DNA of 64,000 nt from Apostichopus japonicus (taxonomy: Eukaryota > Echinodermata > Holothuroidea > Aspidochirotida > Stichopodidae): NCBI RefSeq assembly GCF_037975245.1, contig NC_092568.1:30623001-30687000 (forward strand). The letters run 5' to 3'. Each line of letters starts with the position of its first letter. Position 1 is the stretch's first letter. The notes under the pieces were generated by a model. The model saw only the letters and a program-made list of their open reading frames with translations, was not told the origin of the DNA and searched no databases. The position numbers were made by a program, and so were the translations under genes. Shown one piece after another: positions 60,931-64,000 of the stretch.

Positions 60931-63900
60931 TAGTTTGGTTCTCTACTGTCTTCACCATAAATAAAGATCAATGTATCGATTATTACACAACTTTACTATA
61001 TTTTGTTTAGTACTTGTCAATAAGTGCACAAAGTGCACTTGTTTTATTTGTACATTTTGATTTGGATGAATAAAGTGAACTTTTAAAAAGGAAAGATCAA
61101 TTGAATATTTTACGCAAGGTCAGGCAAATCTGTTTTCGTTCTCGTTTTTCTTCCGTGTCTCTCTTGCTACAAGAAACTTGCTGACGTTTTATTAAACGCA
61201 AAATCTTTTCACAGAACTTAAATTCTTATCAATATTCCACAATACGCATTTTATTGATGTCCACGATATTTTAAGGATTTCACATGTATCAAGGTCAGTG
61301 TATGTGAAATAGGCTCTAGCTTCCGCTTACGTTTTAATAATCACAACACAATAAATTTGTGATAACTTTGCAGAATTCCTCGTTTCCGAACATTTCAATC
61401 TTCAGAGACATTCTCTCAAAAACTTAAAAGGTATTTTAATTGCCTAAAACTTCAAGAGGGAATGAAATCAATTGGATCTTTCGTATTAAGTCTCACATCA
61501 CCGGCCCCAACCAAGACTTGGGACCCACACCTTAACAACTACCAGCTCCAAAAACATATATGTAATCCGTTATTCTTATTCTTTGCTCCTTAATCCGCTT
61601 CCTGTATATAGTCATGGTTTTTGTGGTACCAATTCCATCATGCCATGGACTCACACATAACTAGCGTCATAGTTTCATTTTGTTACAATTTTTACCTTTC
61701 ATTCCACTGCCAAGTACTGCTGACGAAGGTCCAACGAGGACCGAAAATTCCAATACGTTTTCTAAAACAGTTCCCCTTACTTGACAATTGTGAGTCATAA
61801 CTTATTTCTCTACTTTTGTATAATAATATTTTCTTATGGTATTTAAATTCGAGTTTCTTTGCAGAGTAATACCATTAACTAAGATTGATAGAAGAGAAGG
61901 AGAGGGAGGGGTGGGGTGAGGTGGTCAATTCCCCCCCCCCCCTTTCTGTACGTCTTCATGTTTAACCTAGGATATTCCTTACTAACAATTAACCATCTGA
62001 AAAGGAAATAGAGAAATCAAAGGAAGTTAATTGAAATGAAGGTGACTTTACACCGCTCGCTACAATTATTTGCTTTAAAGTGTCGAATTGACATTTGACC
62101 TAGATCGACCTATCAGCTATATATAAATAGCGAGAAGCGGCGTCGTCAGTGGCTGAAGGGGTGGGTCACCTTGAGACGCCGTGTTGGCGTAACTAAGGCG
62201 TGGGCTTTAAACACACACCATTATGTCACCTTAAGAAGCGTTAAGTCACAGCTGTTAATGTTTTTACTATAAACAGAATAAATCTGCAAGATAAATATAT
62301 CAAGATTCCGGTGTTGCCATGAGCATAGAAGGTTCTCGGGTATTTCCTTCAATCTGCGGCATAAGTCAGCCTTTGCTATACCTTCGTGTGTATGTCAGAA
62401 ATTACGGAGGTTTTTCAGTTTTCATTCAATCCCTAAGTTGAGCGTGATCAATTCAAGTACCCATTTTCCTAGATTGGTCAATTTAAATAGGACATGGCAT
62501 GTCCTTATAAAACCATCTTTCACATTTGGAACCTCTACGCCCCTTCCCCCCCCCCCAAGAAAAACATCAGGACAGATTTCTATCTTGTAGGCGTAGGAAC
62601 CACACTCCTACATGTATATGCTGATGTCACAAGTTATGCAGATATTCAGCCTTCCGCATAGGCAAAGACACTGAATGTATATTAGTTTATAGATCGATGC
62701 AGGAATGTCCGAAGTCCTTGCTGTAGCGTATACTAGACAAATCACTACAGTTTTCCCAAGCACGATGCCTTATACTTTTATTCTTTCCCCTTCTTTTTTA
62801 TGCAAGTAACCAGAACCGGAATGGATACATCGACATGATAATTCAGTCACTAATCTCTCCCACCCCCCCCCTCCCTCACCCCTATGATCATTATCAGCTT
62901 TTGTAACTCTAAACCATGAACCTAATTTTCCTAGTAGTGCCAATGCTATGTTACGGCGATTTGCTGTTCTGGAAAAAAGAAAACAGATATCGGCCGGAAG
63001 ATCGTTGTTGCCGGATTTAACATATATTTAAGGCTAATCGAGAGCTAATTATAAAGAAACCCTTTAACAGTAAAAGAACAGTAAATAGGTTAGTTTACTG
63101 TAGCCTTCATCCAGATGCGAAAATTTGTTATAGACCTATAAATGTAGATTTAGTATTAAAAAAAAAAGCGCAACCTGCTTTAAATCAGAAATCTGAATAA
63201 CTGATGAGAAAGACGTGGCATTTGTATCAACATATCATGTTGCAACTTATGAATAAACATATTTACAATCTGAACAATGGGAACCATTAATGTGCTAATA
63301 ACCACACGGGGATTCACCTTGCCGAGGAATGTTTTCTTGGTAATACCACACATGACCATGATAACCACACAAACACACACTCTAATGTGGGTACACACAT
63401 ATGATGATTATAGCTGAGTCACTTTAATATCAAGGACATTCGAAAGTCAATAGCAAACCGAATTAAGATTCCAATTTTCTAACACGCTAATTAGTAACTG
63501 AATTAAGGTGTTTGTGATTCTTGTTGCTTGGGGAACCGGTCTCATATTCTTTCTGACAATATTGTCAGGACATCTGATCAACTAACAAGAAGAAAAATAC
63601 CGCCTTAAATCAATTCTATATTTCTCAGGAAAGTAAATTGTCCTTTCCTTTGCCATATATTTTCTTATAAATTTGACTTGTTTTCACAGATAAATCCGAA
63701 ATTACAATTATTGAATTTGTTAGGTAGTTATCCAGATATGTCTCATCAAAATTCTCGCTTTTTACTGGCAACTGGTAACCGTGCTGAATTTTTAAAATCT
63801 TTTTCTGCATTAAGGACAGAATAGAAATTTGTTGCACATGCATGCAATGCGAGGAGGGTTTGTTTTTTGTTTATTTGTTTTATCACAAACAAAATTACAA

Positions 63901-64000
63901 TGTGAAAGGTTTTATACGTAATTTTACTCATTATACGTTTAATGGCGTAAAAGACGTCTATTTACAGAGACAAAAGAAGTACCGTGGGTATGGGGTCAAA
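60931..64000. other. Spacer to the window end
   Basis: No exon or RNA gene recognised. A stem-like CTGACGA-AGGTCC-AACGA-GGACC-GAAA sequence lies at 61720-61746. C runs occur near 61930, 62545 and 62863. Confidence 0.4.

Noticed and set aside
60774-60971. Minus-strand open frame over the tRNA-like sequence
   Set aside because: The GIRTRASRF-type peptide is the usual translation of a tRNA T arm in reverse and not a protein.

Overview
The window looks like nuclear DNA of a marine invertebrate deuterostome, most likely an echinoderm. This is inference from two intron-containing animal genes, BHMT and GPB5, set in AT-rich, transposon-dense DNA; the species cannot be fixed from sequence alone. About 95% of the bases are intron, repeat or unassigned spacer. 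No CRISPR, operon or bacterial feature is present.

Layout: 1-4252 is a Ty3/gypsy-type LTR retrotransposon fossil whose 1.2-kb 3' LTR holds a 27-bp minisatellite. 5033-8425 holds a palindromic short-motif array and a locally amplified tRNA-Val locus: one AAC copy, one CAC copy and one relic, the last unit split by a CR1/L2-like LINE. 9159-21111 (+) is betaine-homocysteine S-methyltransferase in about nine coding exons, with two hAT-type insertions in its introns. 21.1-37.6 kb has no recognisable host gene but many insertions, including a three-level nest at 32.8-36.0 kb (hAT5-type element, then a Penelope-like retroelement, then a hAT MITE). 37677-42617 is a 4.9-kb CACTG-ended element with subterminal repeat arrays and a large internal inverted repeat whose two arms carry the same short coding block. 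42.6-52.5 kb is spacer with short elements. 52571-53987 (-) is a complete two-exon glycoprotein hormone beta-5 (thyrostimulin beta) gene. 54-64 kb is spacer with microsatellites, a tRNA-derived SINE and a tRNA-like relic.

The two host genes are not functionally linked: BHMT is a cytosolic zinc methyltransferase of the methionine cycle, and GPB5 is a secreted cystine-knot hormone subunit. The clearest unusual signals are a valine tRNA duplicate with a changed anticodon; several elements built from different short motifs in both orientations but sharing similar ends; near-identical hAT-like termini flanked by either 8-bp or 5-bp target duplications; and a GPB5 without any N-glycosylation sequon.
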